Shown here in pieces: positions 24,624 to 33,213 of a stretch of 46,633 nucleotides of DNA. Location: assembly GCA_015655075.1 (NCBI GenBank), contig JAATFT010000078.1:1-46633 (forward strand). Direction: 5' to 3'. Position numbers and translations under genes: made by a program. How positions within the stretch are numbered: the stretch's first letter is position 1; each line of letters starts with the position of its first letter. The notes below the pieces were generated by a model. The model worked only from the letters and a program-made list of their open reading frames with translations. It did no database searches and was not told where the DNA came from. Source of the DNA: Clostridiales bacterium. Its GTDB lineage: Bacteria > Bacillota > Clostridia > Lachnospirales > Lachnospiraceae.

Positions 24624-27263
24624 TTACTTTATCTGGCTTTCTAAAGCTTCCGGCGCTTTTTTCACAACAAAATCAATTCCCGCCGGATTCTTTCCACCTG
24701 CCTGTGCCATATTAGGACGTCCACCGCCGCCTCCTCCTACTAAAGCAGCCAGTTCCTTAATCAGGTTTCCTGCGTGGGCGCCTTTTGCCATAGCATGATC
24801 GGTTGCCATGGCAATAAGGTTTGCCCTATCTCCCATTGCGGATGCAAGAATAATAACTCCGTCACCTAATTTTTCCTTTAACTGGTCGCCTAGGTTACGC
24901 AGTCCGTTCATGTCCACATCCGGTACCTTGGCTGCCAACAGCTTAACGCCTTTTACTTCCGTAACCTGATTCATGACGTCGCCCAGGGCGTCTTTTGCTA
25001 ATTTATTCTTAAGTTTTTCATTATCAGAATGCAATGCCCTTATTTCATCCTGGAGTGCCTCAATTCTCCTTACTAACATAACCGGTTCTGTTTTGGCTGC
25101 TTTTGCCGCAAGGTGTAACTCTTCTTCTATTTCCCTATAATAGGAAAATACACCGGAAGCCGTAATTGCCTCAATTCTTCTGACTCCGGCGGCAACACCG
25201 GTCTCGGAAACAATTTTAAATACCAGTATGACTCCCGTATTGCTTACATGGGTACCGCCGCAAAGTTCCCTGCTGAAATCCCCCATGGAAACCACGCGTA
25301 CCTTATCACCGTATTTTTCACCAAATAATGCCATGGCGCCTGTCTTTTTCGCATCTTCTACGGACATGATATCCGTATGAACCGACAGGGATTTTGCAAT
25401 TTCCTCATTTACTATTTCTTCCACCTTCTGTATTTCTTCTTTGCTTAAGGCCGAAAAATGGGTAAAGTCAAAACGCAGCCTGTCACTGGTAACCAGAGAA
25501 CCGGCCTGTTCCACATGAGGGCCCAAAACCAGCCGGAGTGCTTTCTGCAGAAGATGGGTAGCGCTGTGGTTTTTACCAATTGCCTGTCTCCTCTCTTGGT
25601 CTACGGCTAAATCAACTTTATCAGACACCTTAAACATTCCTTTGGTTACTTTACCTATATGGCCTATTTTACCGCCCGACAGCTTAATGGTATCCTCTAC
25701 TTCAAATTCCGCATCAGCCGCAGTAATGATGCCGGTATCCGCTACCTGTCCGCCGCTGGTTGCATAAAAGGGAGTTTTTTCTACAAAGATAGTACCGGCT
25801 TGCCCCGCGATTAGTTCCTTCACTACCTCCGATTCGGTAGTTAAAGCAGTTATTTCAGAGGTATAAGTAACGTTGTCATAACCGATAAAAACAGAGGTAA
25901 GACCTGGATTAAGCTGTTGGTAAACCGTTTCGTCCTCTCCCATATAATTTGTGACGGCACGGGCATTTCTTGCTGTTTCCCTCTGGATTTTCATGGCCTG
26001 TTTAAAGCCGTCTTCGTCAATGAAGAGGCCTTTTTCCTCTAATATTTCTCTGGTCAAATCCAAGGGGAAACCATAGGTGTCGTATAATTTGAAGGCATCT
26101 TCACCGGATAAGGTCTTAACACCTTTCTTAACCATAGCTTCTTCTAATTCAGCTAAAATACAAAGTCCCTGGTCAATGGTTTTATTGAAATTATCCTCTT
26201 CTATTGTCAGTAATTTTAAAATATAGTCTTTTTTTTCTTCTAATTCCGGATAACCGTCCCTGGAGCCTTCAATTACCTCAGTGCTTAAAGTAGCCAGAAA
26301 GAGATCCTTAACGCCTAATAATCTGCCGTGTCTTGCAGCACGTCTTAATAATCTGCGGAGTACATATCCCCTGCCTTCGTTGGAGGGAATTATACCATCG
26401 GCAATCATAAAGGTCACGGAACGGATATGATCTGCGACCAGGCGGATGGATATGTCGGCCCTGGCATCCTTTTTATAAGTAACTCCGGCTATTTCACACA
26501 CTTTATCTCGAAGTGCCTTTATAGTATCCACATCAAAGATGGAATCCACATCCTGAACCACGGTTGCAAGTCTTTCCAATCCCATGCCGGTATCTATATT
26601 TTTATTGCTCAATTCCGTATAATTGCCGTTGCCGTCGCCTTCAAACTGGGTAAACACATTATTCCATATTTCAATATAGCGATCACAGTCACAGCCTACC
26701 GTACAATCCGGCTTCCCGCAGCCATATTTTTCACCGCGGTCATAATAGATTTCAGAACAAGGGCCGCAGGGACCTGCCCCATGCTCCCAGAAATTATCCT
26801 CTTTGCCAAAACGGAATATTCTATCCACGGGTATACCGATTTTTTTGTTCCATATATCAAAGGCATCATCATCCTCCAGGTAAACAGAGGGATATAAACG
26901 GTCCCCGTCAAGGCCGACCACCTCCGTTAAGAACTCCCAGGACCAGTGTATTGCTTCCGTTTTAAAATAATCCCCAAAGGAGAAATTACCCAGCATTTCA
27001 AAAAAGGTGCCATGTCTTGCCGTTTTACCCACGTTTTCAATATCGCCGGTACGGATACATTTCTGACAGGTGGTTATTCTTTTGCGGGGCGGGATTTCCT
27101 GCCCGGTAAAATAAGGTTTCAGCGGTGCCATACCTGAATTAATTAATAATAAACTCTTGTCATTCAAAGGGATAAGAGAAAAACTGTTCAGTTTAAGATG
27201 GTCTTTGCTTTCAAAGAAATCCAAGTACATTTTCCTTAGTTCATTTACTCCGTATGCCTTCAC
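24624..27263 (-). CDS. alaS: Alanyl-tRNA synthetase
   Basis: Charges tRNA-Ala. Class II catalytic core with INSGMAPLKPYF, ARHGTFFEMLGNFSFGDYF and the WNNVFTQFE motif. The editing domain has its zinc ligands HSATH and CGGTHV, and the C-terminal C-Ala part contains GGGGGGRPNMAQAGGK. The 879-residue product is normal for the family. The start is a GTG at 27263 with AGGAGG 8 bases upstream; an ATG ten codons earlier would lie upstream of that site. A consensus promoter lies at 27348-27376. Confidence 0.97.
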   Translation of the reverse strand: MKAYGVNELRKMYLDFFESKDHLKLNSFSLIPLNDKSLLLINSGMAPLKPYFTGQEIPPRKRITTCQKCIRTGDIENVGKTARHGTFFEMLGNFSFGDYFKTEAIHWSWEFLTEVVGLDGDRLYPSVYLEDDDAFDIWNKKIGIPVDRIFRFGKEDNFWEHGAGPCGPCSEIYYDRGEKYGCGKPDCTVGCDCDRYIEIWNNVFTQFEGDGNGNYTELSNKNIDTGMGLERLATVVQDVDSIFDVDTIKALRDKVCEIAGVTYKKDARADISIRLVADHIRSVTFMIADGIIPSNEGRGYVLRRLLRRAARHGRLLGVKDLFLATLSTEVIEGSRDGYPELEEKKDYILKLLTIEEDNFNKTIDQGLCILAELEEAMVKKGVKTLSGEDAFKLYDTYGFPLDLTREILEEKGLFIDEDGFKQAMKIQRETARNARAVTNYMGEDETVYQQLNPGLTSVFIGYDNVTYTSEITALTTESEVVKELIAGQAGTIFVEKTPFYATSGGQVADTGIITAADAEFEVEDTIKLSGGKIGHIGKVTKGMFKVSDKVDLAVDQERRQAIGKNHSATHLLQKALRLVLGPHVEQAGSLVTSDRLRFDFTHFSALSKEEIQKVEEIVNEEIAKSLSVHTDIMSVEDAKKTGAMALFGEKYGDKVRVVSMGDFSRELCGGTHVSNTGVILVFKIVSETGVAAGVRRIEAITASGVFSYYREIEEELHLAAKAAKTEPVMLVRRIEALQDEIRALHSDNEKLKNKLAKDALGDVMNQVTEVKGVKLLAAKVPDVDMNGLRNLGDQLKEKLGDGVIILASAMGDRANLIAMATDHAMAKGAHAGNLIKELAALVGGGGGGRPNMAQAGGKNPAGIDFVVKKAPEALESQIK

Positions 27264-27347
27264 TCTATTTGCCTCCTGCGCATAATTTATCATTTTTTCG
27301 TTTCTCGTTAATTTCCTATCCTATGCTAAGGAAATCGCTAGTAATTT

Positions 27348-27376
27348 ATTATAAGTATTAATTATATATTTGTCAA
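27348..27376 (-). promoter_or_regulatory. Consensus sigma-A promoter of alaS
   Basis: Perfect TTGACA (27371-27376), a 17-base spacer and perfect TATAAT (27348-27353), about 85 bases upstream of the GTG start. The short leader has a small stem (ATTTCC/GGAAAT) but no T-box sequence that I can see. The stretch 27377-27600 holds nothing else I can identify beyond a weak GC-rich hairpin near 27545-27575. Confidence 0.85.
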
Positions 27377-27600
27377 TAAAATGTGTTCCTTGAGTTTGCG
27401 TAAATTTATCCACAACCAGCCATTTTAAAGGGATCTGTTATAAACAGCTTTCAAAAAATGCCTAAAATACAATGTCTCATCCAATCTTTTTTAGCATTTT
27501 TATGCCTATTCCGTCTGTATGAAATATGTATTAAATAAAACCCCACGGCCTTTAGCAGTGCGCCGGTTTTATTTTTGCAGTAATATTCTATGTTTTATAT

Positions 27601-28452
27601 TCATTTTGCATAACAGCCTAATTTTATAGAAGGCTTTGTCTTACCATGAAAATCACTTCCTTGTGTCACAAACAAACTATGTTCTCTTGCTTTTCGTGAG
27701 AACCAATATGCTGTGTCTACGTCATGATAACTACTAAATGCTTCTATGCCGTCTATGCCTAAAGGAATGATTTCTTCCACCATATTAAAGTTATCTTTTA
27801 AATTAACACCGGGATGTGCTAAAACGGCTCTGCCTTTATTTCTGTGAATAATATCAATTACATCATGCATATCCGGATATGCCATTTTAGCAAAACATGC
27901 TTTTCCCTGCGAACAGTAATCCCAATAAAAATTTACATAAGGATTATCACTCCTGCTGCCACCATTCCTATAAGGCATCAGTATTTTGCTCTTAAGATAT
28001 TTATCGTTGTTAAGTAATGCTTCAGCAAATACTTCTCCGGTCCAATGTTCACTCCAATAATTATTAGCATTTATTGCATTTAATTCATCTTCTGTAACAT
28101 CAAATCCCAGCTTATTAATTAATTTCAACCTTTCTTTCGATGTATGGATACACTGCTTTCTGATATTTTGCTCAATATCCTCAAAATCAGAACTTTTATA
28201 GTCTATATCATATCCAAGCACATGAAAGTTAATATTATTAAAAATACAATCTATTTCTATGGCAGAATAACAACGCATTTGCAGGTTCTTTGCTTTTTCG
28301 GCCGCTTCACCAACTCCCTTTACACAGTTATGATCAGCAATAGCCATTAAATTAATTCCTGCGTCATTACACATTTGCACCAAGTCTGATGGCGTATATT
28401 CACCATCTTCACTGTAACATGAATGTATATGTAAATCAATTTTATTAACCAT
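27601..28452 (-). CDS. PHP-domain metal-dependent phosphoesterase
   Basis: A 283-residue stand-alone PHP protein. The metal ligands are in place: DLHIHSCYSEDG near the N-terminus, IADHN, SAIEID, LAHPGVNL and GSDFHG near the C-terminus. It resembles the YciV/TrpH group that removes phosphate from nucleotides or short nucleic acids, but the substrate is not predictable here. It is divergently transcribed from the AraC-type gene, with a 182-base shared upstream region, and may be its target. Confidence 0.85.
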   Translation of the reverse strand: MVNKIDLHIHSCYSEDGEYTPSDLVQMCNDAGINLMAIADHNCVKGVGEAAEKAKNLQMRCYSAIEIDCIFNNINFHVLGYDIDYKSSDFEDIEQNIRKQCIHTSKERLKLINKLGFDVTEDELNAINANNYWSEHWTGEVFAEALLNNDKYLKSKILMPYRNGGSRSDNPYVNFYWDYCSQGKACFAKMAYPDMHDVIDIIHRNKGRAVLAHPGVNLKDNFNMVEEIIPLGIDGIEAFSSYHDVDTAYWFSRKAREHSLFVTQGSDFHGKTKPSIKLGCYAK

Positions 28453-28571
28453 ACTTTTACCCCCTTATTGCATTAGATTTAACACGATAATCTTTAAATA
28501 ATTAAACGTAAACTTTAATTGTCACATCACCGTATCATACAGGATAATATAATAATACAGCATTTTTATTC

Positions 28572-28600
28572 TTGAAACAATTGTTATATCGCCGTATACT
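28572..28600 (+). promoter_or_regulatory. Sigma-A promoter of the AraC-type gene
   Basis: TTGAAA (28572-28577), a 17-base spacer and TATACT (28595-28600) on the plus strand, 34 bases before the ATG. A weaker candidate in the other direction, for the PHP gene, is not convincing. Confidence 0.65.
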
Positions 28601-28634
28601 ATAATAAAAACGACAGAAAGTGGCGGCGAATCTT

Positions 28635-29558
28635 ATGGCAGTTAAATCCTGTTCTTTAAATATTAATATGAAGGGATACGAAAAAGATAATAGAGGTACC
28701 CCCATGTTTCCCTGTGGTGGTTATAAAACAATAGTGGGAGACAGTATCATTCAAAACATTCCCTGGCATTGGCATGAAGAGGTAGAGGTTCTGGTTGTAT
28801 GCTCCGGAATACTTAAGCTGGAACTTATTGGTCAATGTCATGATATCCGAGAGGGTGAAGGTGCTTTTATAAACTCAAATGTTTTACAGTCTGCAGTGAA
28901 TTTCAATAAGGAAAGCTGCGAAATAAAATCCCTTGTCTTTCATTCAAATATAATTGCCGGAATGATTCAAAGTGCTTTAGATCAACGATATGTACATCCT
29001 TTACTAAATTGTTCTAAGCTTACCTGCATTCATTTTGGAAGCGAAATCAAGTGGCACAGGGAAGCCGTACAGTGTATTATTAATGCATATAATTATTACC
29101 AAAATGAACTTTATGGATATGAACTATTAGTACGAAATAGTTTATCAAAACTGTGGTATCTTATAGTAAGCAATAATAAAAGGGCATTGGTTGAACACCA
29201 AAAATCGGATAACATTAATGCGGTAAGGGTAAAAAATATGATTACATATATACATGATAATTACGAAGCGCAAATACAGCTTAAAAATATTGCCGGGGTC
29301 GTTGCTATAAGTGAACGTGAATGTCTGCGCTGTTTTAAAAAAACAATAGGTATAACTCCAATTAAATATCTGCTGGGCTACAGATTATCAGTAGCGGCAG
29401 GTCTTCTTACTAATTCAAATTTGAATATAACGGAAATAAGTAAGCAGACAGGTTTTGAATCACCGAGTCATTTTTCTTTCTTTTTTAAAAAACTAATTGA
29501 GATGACTCCAAGTGACTATAGAAAATCAGCTAAGAATATTCTTTTTCATAAGGCATAA
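28635..29558 (+). CDS. AraC-family transcriptional regulator with cupin sensor
   Basis: The N-terminal 150 or so residues form a cupin sensor (IPWHWHEEVEVLVVCSG, then IREGEGAFINSNVLQS). The last 100 residues carry two helix-turn-helix units (IAGVVAISERECLRCFKK and ITEISKQTGFESPSHFSFFF) ending in the family signature MTPSDYR. It likely binds a small ligand, perhaps a sugar, and controls nearby genes such as the divergent PHP gene. The ATG at 28635 is preferred; a GTG at 28620 lacks a ribosome-binding site, and the ATG has only a weak one. Confidence 0.9.
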   Translation: MAVKSCSLNINMKGYEKDNRGTPMFPCGGYKTIVGDSIIQNIPWHWHEEVEVLVVCSGILKLELIGQCHDIREGEGAFINSNVLQSAVNFNKESCEIKSLVFHSNIIAGMIQSALDQRYVHPLLNCSKLTCIHFGSEIKWHREAVQCIINAYNYYQNELYGYELLVRNSLSKLWYLIVSNNKRALVEHQKSDNINAVRVKNMITYIHDNYEAQIQLKNIAGVVAISERECLRCFKKTIGITPIKYLLGYRLSVAAGLLTNSNLNITEISKQTGFESPSHFSFFFKKLIEMTPSDYRKSAKNILFHKA

Positions 29559-29784
29559 AAAGCTCTGTAATTACCGCTAAACCCTGACTAAATTTATTTG
29601 ATAATTTAATTTCTGAAATATCTTTAGAAGAATTATCAGCAGCCTTGCTGCTTATATTCCAAATTCCCTTTACTAAGCTAATAAATAGTATGACTTATTA
29701 TTATATTAATAAAATTCTCATTTTAATCAAATTCTTTCTTTACAGTTACCCTATTTTAATCTATACTAATAGTAACAAACAATG

Positions 29785-29808
29785 ACGCCTGCCGAAAACA
29801 GGCGTTTT
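29785..29808 (+). terminator. Short hairpin terminator after the AraC-type gene
   Basis: ACGCCTG (29785-29791) pairs with CAGGCGT (29799-29805), followed by TTT. It is 226 bases after the stop; the sequence in between is AT-rich and holds nothing I can identify. Confidence 0.6.
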
Positions 29809-29842
29809 ACGTTAGAGCGTGTATGAAAAATGGAGGTAGAAT

Positions 29843-30088
29843 ATGTTAGTTGATATTTTAACAAAAGAACTAATATGGAATTCATATTTTAGATATTTTT
29901 TAATACCATTTGAACCTTTTTTACCTTGGGCAATTACCTTTATCATAAGTGGATTTATCATGAATAAAATATTAAACCATTTATATTATCGCTTGATTCC
30001 ATCCGGCAATCCAAGAAATCTTGCCCATAATAAATGCAGGGTCTTATGTTCCAACTATGATACAAAACCTTTCAATGGAAAATCTTAA
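29843..30088 (+). CDS. Small hypothetical membrane protein
   Basis: An 81-residue ORF with a good ribosome-binding site (TGGAGG, 6 bases before the ATG). It has one probable membrane helix (about residues 27-46, LPWAITFIISGFIMNKIL) and a basic C-terminal tail. It is closed by a very strong hairpin terminator at 30135-30190 on the same strand, which supports real transcription. I recognise no family. The 15-20 bases before it resemble the end of repeat copy A (GCGTGT.TGAAAAATG), so its ribosome-binding site may derive from a repeat remnant. It could also be a chance ORF. Confidence 0.45.
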   Translation: MLVDILTKELIWNSYFRYFLIPFEPFLPWAITFIISGFIMNKILNHLYYRLIPSGNPRNLAHNKCRVLCSNYDTKPFNGKS

Positions 30089-30134
30089 TTTTTATATATT
30101 ATTATAACGGCATATATACGACAAGAAATATATA

Positions 30135-30191
30135 AAGGCATAAAAAAGGGATAAATAAACATTTTATTTATCCCTTTTTTATGCCTTTTTT
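30135..30191 (+). terminator. Very long perfect hairpin terminator
   Basis: A perfect 25-bp stem (30135-30159 with 30163-30187), a three-base loop CAT and a T tail. It ends the small membrane ORF's transcript. The next 230 bases (to about 30420) are AT-rich, with nothing recognisable. Confidence 0.9.
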
Positions 30192-30425
30192 CATAGAATT
30201 ATTTCAAGATATAAATGACTGCGCTATGAAATTCAACAATTTTAGGCAAAAAATGCCAAGAAATTTAATTGATATTTGTTGCCAAATAAAGCAAAGTAGA
30301 ACTGTAACATGATATTTTTACCAAATGCAGAATTGCCTTTAACCTATACTATATGCAATGTCAAAATACAAACATTTCTGATGTTGTATATAATAACTCC
30401 TTATTCTTGCATGAGAGGCGCAAAA

Positions 30426-30506
30426 GGATTGTTCCTGCACAAGGCAGAGGATTAAGGCGTAGTGGTGGCTACGCTGAATGACGACGACGCAGTGGATAAG
30501 CAATCC
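30426..30506. repeat. Imperfect palindromic element, copy B
   Basis: The outer arms GGATTG and CAATCC enclose a central stem GCGTAG (30457-30462), loop TGGTGG, CTACGC (30469-30474). The central 17 bases are almost the same as the centre of copy A (GCGTAG-TGGTG-CTACGC), but the arms differ. Confidence 0.55.
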
Positions 30507-30539
30507 GGCAAGCACCTATACAAGTTTTAAGGGGAACAC

Positions 30540-30560
30540 GGCGCAAAAACAGCGCCTTTT
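30540..30560 (+). terminator. Short terminator-like hairpin upstream of the second chitinase
   Basis: GGCGC (30540-30544) pairs with GCGCC (30552-30556), followed by TTTT. It lies about 270 bases before the chitinase start and may stop read-through or form part of a leader. Confidence 0.45.
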
Positions 30561-30732
30561 ATCGAAAGATAAAAAGCATCCTACGATAAGTTATATGAAA
30601 GGCTGAAATGCATACAGACAGAAAGAGGGGATAAATATGGCCGGAAAACAGTAAAACAGGCAAAGAAAAACTCGGACAGTTCCAATGGGTTTTTAGAGCA
30701 GGCAGGTAAACTGACCTGTTAAGTTTAAAGAG

Positions 30733-30807
30733 GAGCACTCTCGGAAACTCCCCCCGTACGCATCTTTGCGGCACAAATCTACATACAAAAAGTTTTCGAG
30801 AGCACTC
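30733..30807. repeat. Short palindromic element, copy D
   Basis: The ends GAGCACTCTCGG and CGAGAGCACTC are inverted. The left arm matches the inverted right end of copy C (8972-9134), and the right arm matches its inverted left end; the central part with the TGGAG loop is missing. It looks like an internal-deletion derivative. It ends 20 bases before the chitinase start codon, directly upstream of the ribosome-binding site. Confidence 0.7.
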
Positions 30808-30827
30808 AAGAGAAGAAAGGGGTATAT

Positions 30828-32669
30828 ATGTTAAAAATCAGTAAAAAGTTTATATGTATGGTTATTCTTGCATTAATAGCTTCAACAATTGTTTCACCCT
30901 TACCGTTAGTACAAGCTTCCGAGGTATCCGCCGGAAGCTTTGTGATAAATGAGGATATCAATCCGGCAATCTTAGCCGATTCTTATTCCTCATGGGATAG
31001 CAGTAATATTTATAACGGCGGGGATATGGTTACCTATAACGGCCAGGTATATAGAGCAAAATGGTGGACACAGGGAGAAACTCCCGGTATGGCAGACGTC
31101 TGGGAACTGGTTTCCTCGTCCGACGGCTCCTACGAAACATGGAGCAGCAGTAAAGCCTACAGCGGCGGAGATATGGTCACCTATAACGGCCAGGTATATA
31201 AGGCAAAATGGTGGACGCAGGGAGAAACTCCCGGTACGGCAGACGTCTGGGAACTGGTTTCCGGTACTGACCCGTCAACGGATCCATCACCGGTTATTGA
31301 AAATGGAATATATACAATTACGAATAAAACCAGCGGTAAAGCCTTGGATATAACCGACGAATCAACCGCTGACGGAGCTAAACTGCAGCAATGGGCCGCC
31401 GACGGCACCGCCAAGCAGCAATTTAAGTTGGAAACGCAGGGGGACGGTTATTATAAGATAACTGCCCAGCACAGCCAAAAAGTACTGGATGTACCAAACA
31501 GTACAAACGAGAGCGGAGTCCAGCTGCAGCAATGGACGGATAATGGTACCGATGCCCAGAGATGGCAGATAGAGGAAACCGGCGACGGTTATTATAAAGT
31601 CCTGTCAAAGACCAGCGGTCTGGCAATGGATGTCCGTAGCAGCTCTACGGCTGACGGCGCTGTAGTCCAGCAGTATACGGATAACGGAACCGACGCCCAG
31701 AAATGGACATTTACTCTGGTTGCGGGCGCTGAAAATCCCACCGATCCCGTACCGCAGGGATTTAAGGTTGTGGGATACTATCCCAGCTGGCAACCGGACA
31801 AAATCAATACTTTACAGTATAATAACCTGACCCATATAAATTATGCATTTGCCATTCCAACCAGCGACGGCTCACTCCTTCCTCTGGAAAATGCCTCGGC
31901 AGCAACACAAATCATACAAAAAGCTCATGAAAATGGTGTGAAAGTACTATTGGCCGTGGGAGGCTGGTCCTATAACGATACTCCTCTTGAATCCACCTTT
32001 ATGTCGGCAACGGAAACTTCCGATAAAATTACTAAATTTGGAGATGCAATTATATCCATGGCAAAGCAATACGGTTTTGACGGTGTTGATATAGACTGGG
32101 AACATCCCAAAACGGACGGTGACAGTAAGACGCGGTATGAGAATTTAATGGTCTATTTAAACAATAAATTAGATGAAAGTAATATGCTCCTAACCGCTGC
32201 CGTTTTAAGCGGCGTTACTCCTGACGGTGTCGTATACTGGGATGCCGCAGCTCAAACGGATACGGTTATAAATACCGTGGACTGGTTTAATGTCATGGCC
32301 TATGACGGAGGAGACGGTATAAGACATTCCTCTTATGATTTTGCCGTTATGTCGGCAAAATATTGGAGAGACACCAGAAACATGCCTGCTGAAAAAGTAG
32401 TTCTTGGAGTCCCTTTCTACGGCAGACCTTCCTGGGCATCCTATGCCGAAATTTTGGCGGTAAATCCCGATGCCTACAATACGGACGTTTCCACGATAAA
32501 CGGCATGGAAGCATATTATAACGGAATCCCTACTATTAAAGCGAAAACCCAATGGGCCTGCGACAATGTGGGAGGCATTATGATTTGGGAATTAACCCAG
32601 GATACCACGGATTTAAATAAAAGTCTGTTAAATGCAATCGGTGAAACAGTAAGGAATAACTTTAACTGA
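30828..32669 (+). CDS. Secreted modular GH18 chitinase (CBM5/12 x2, ricin-type lectin, GH18)
   Basis: A 613-residue secreted enzyme that should cleave chitin or related N-acetylglucosamine polymers. A signal peptide (1-30) is followed by two near-identical CBM5/12 modules (about 55-96 and 104-145), a three-fold ricin B-type lectin domain (about 158-300, with repeated QQW/QRW motifs) and a C-terminal GH18 barrel (about 311-613). The catalytic motif is FDGVDIDWE (D418, D421, D423, E425), with AVGGW and NVMAYDGG also present. GAAAGGGG lies 5-6 bases before the ATG. It is a monocistronic unit followed by a terminator. The architecture differs from the minus-strand chitinase, so they are not recent duplicates. 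Confidence 0.93.
   Translation: MLKISKKFICMVILALIASTIVSPLPLVQASEVSAGSFVINEDINPAILADSYSSWDSSNIYNGGDMVTYNGQVYRAKWWTQGETPGMADVWELVSSSDGSYETWSSSKAYSGGDMVTYNGQVYKAKWWTQGETPGTADVWELVSGTDPSTDPSPVIENGIYTITNKTSGKALDITDESTADGAKLQQWAADGTAKQQFKLETQGDGYYKITAQHSQKVLDVPNSTNESGVQLQQWTDNGTDAQRWQIEETGDGYYKVLSKTSGLAMDVRSSSTADGAVVQQYTDNGTDAQKWTFTLVAGAENPTDPVPQGFKVVGYYPSWQPDKINTLQYNNLTHINYAFAIPTSDGSLLPLENASAATQIIQKAHENGVKVLLAVGGWSYNDTPLESTFMSATETSDKITKFGDAIISMAKQYGFDGVDIDWEHPKTDGDSKTRYENLMVYLNNKLDESNMLLTAAVLSGVTPDGVVYWDAAAQTDTVINTVDWFNVMAYDGGDGIRHSSYDFAVMSAKYWRDTRNMPAEKVVLGVPFYGRPSWASYAEILAVNPDAYNTDVSTINGMEAYYNGIPTIKAKTQWACDNVGGIMIWELTQDTTDLNKSLLNAIGETVRNNFN
30993..31262 (+). repeat. Tandem duplication of the CBM5/12 coding unit
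   Basis: Two 123-base units (30993-31115 and 31140-31262) within the chitinase gene encode modules that differ at only a few residues, and long DNA stretches are the same. Their period is 147 bases. This is a recent tandem duplication or a pair kept alike by gene conversion. Confidence 0.8.
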
Positions 32670-32713
32670 TAAAATGATCAAACATTAAATTGTTTCTTTC
32701 TTAAAATAGGGTA

Positions 32714-32756
32714 AGAGATGGGGCTGTACCAAAGATGGGCGGCCTCATCTCTTTAT
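32714..32756 (+). terminator. Terminator after the second chitinase
   Basis: AGAGATGGGG (32714-32723) pairs with CCTCATCTCT (32743-32752) with one G-U pair, followed by TTATATT. It is 44 bases after the stop codon. Confidence 0.75.
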
Positions 32757-32783
32757 ATTCAATAGCATCCGAAAAATTTAACG

Positions 32784-32831
32784 GCTAAGTGGAGCGGTCA
32801 GAACGGTACAATGAGTTTTCAGATACGCCCT
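32784..32831. repeat. Right-half copy of palindromic element A
   Basis: 42 of 48 bases are the same as 1097-1144, including the end CAGA(T/C)ACGCCCT. The left half is absent. It lies between the chitinase terminator and the polC/tRNA terminator. Confidence 0.7.
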
Positions 32832-32880
32832 AATGAGAAATTTCCTGAAATTATGCAAAAAGATAATATGACAATAGATA

Positions 32881-32908
32881 AAAATTAAGAGATGGTTTCC
32901 CATCTCTC
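32881..32908 (-). terminator. Terminator after polC and tRNA-Glu
   Basis: On the minus strand AGAGATGG, loop GAAA and CCATCTCT form a perfect stem with a stable tetraloop, followed by TTAATTTTT. It is about 115 bases downstream of the tRNA. Confidence 0.75.
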
Positions 32909-33023
32909 TTATATTACCTAACTTTATGATTACAATTGTTCCACTAAAGTAACTATGCCTTGTTTTTAAGCAGACCTAAAGCAAATATGCTTATTTACAG
33001 CCCTTTTATATATCTTTTAAAAA

Positions 33024-33095
33024 CAGCTCATAGGGGAGTCGAACCCCTGTCTCAGCACTGAGAATGCCACATCTTAACCACTTGACCAATGAGCC
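33024..33095 (-). tRNA. tRNA-Glu (anticodon CTC)
   Basis: A 72-base cloverleaf on the minus strand: acceptor GGCTCAT/ATGAGCT (first pair G-U), D arm, anticodon stem TGGCA/TGCTG with loop TTCTCAG giving anticodon CTC, and a T arm with GGTTCGACTCC. CCA is not encoded; the discriminator is G, followed by TTTTT. It decodes GAG. The gene lies 118 bases after polC, possibly on the same transcript. Confidence 0.88.
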
Positions 33096-33213
33096 TCATA
33101 ACGTGACTATTTTACAACATTTCCAGTAAGAATGCAAGTACTAATTTTAAAGTTTTTCAAAAAGTTTTAAAAATAGACTCAATACAACATAATAACACAT
33201 TTGGTTCTAACTC

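Noticed and set aside
27264..27600. T-box riboswitch ahead of alaS
   Set aside because: The leader after the consensus promoter is only about 80 bases and lacks a T-box sequence and an antiterminator.
30637..30654. Five-codon leader peptide after AGAGGGGATAA
   Set aside because: Too short to judge; no regulatory codons or attenuator structure follow closely.
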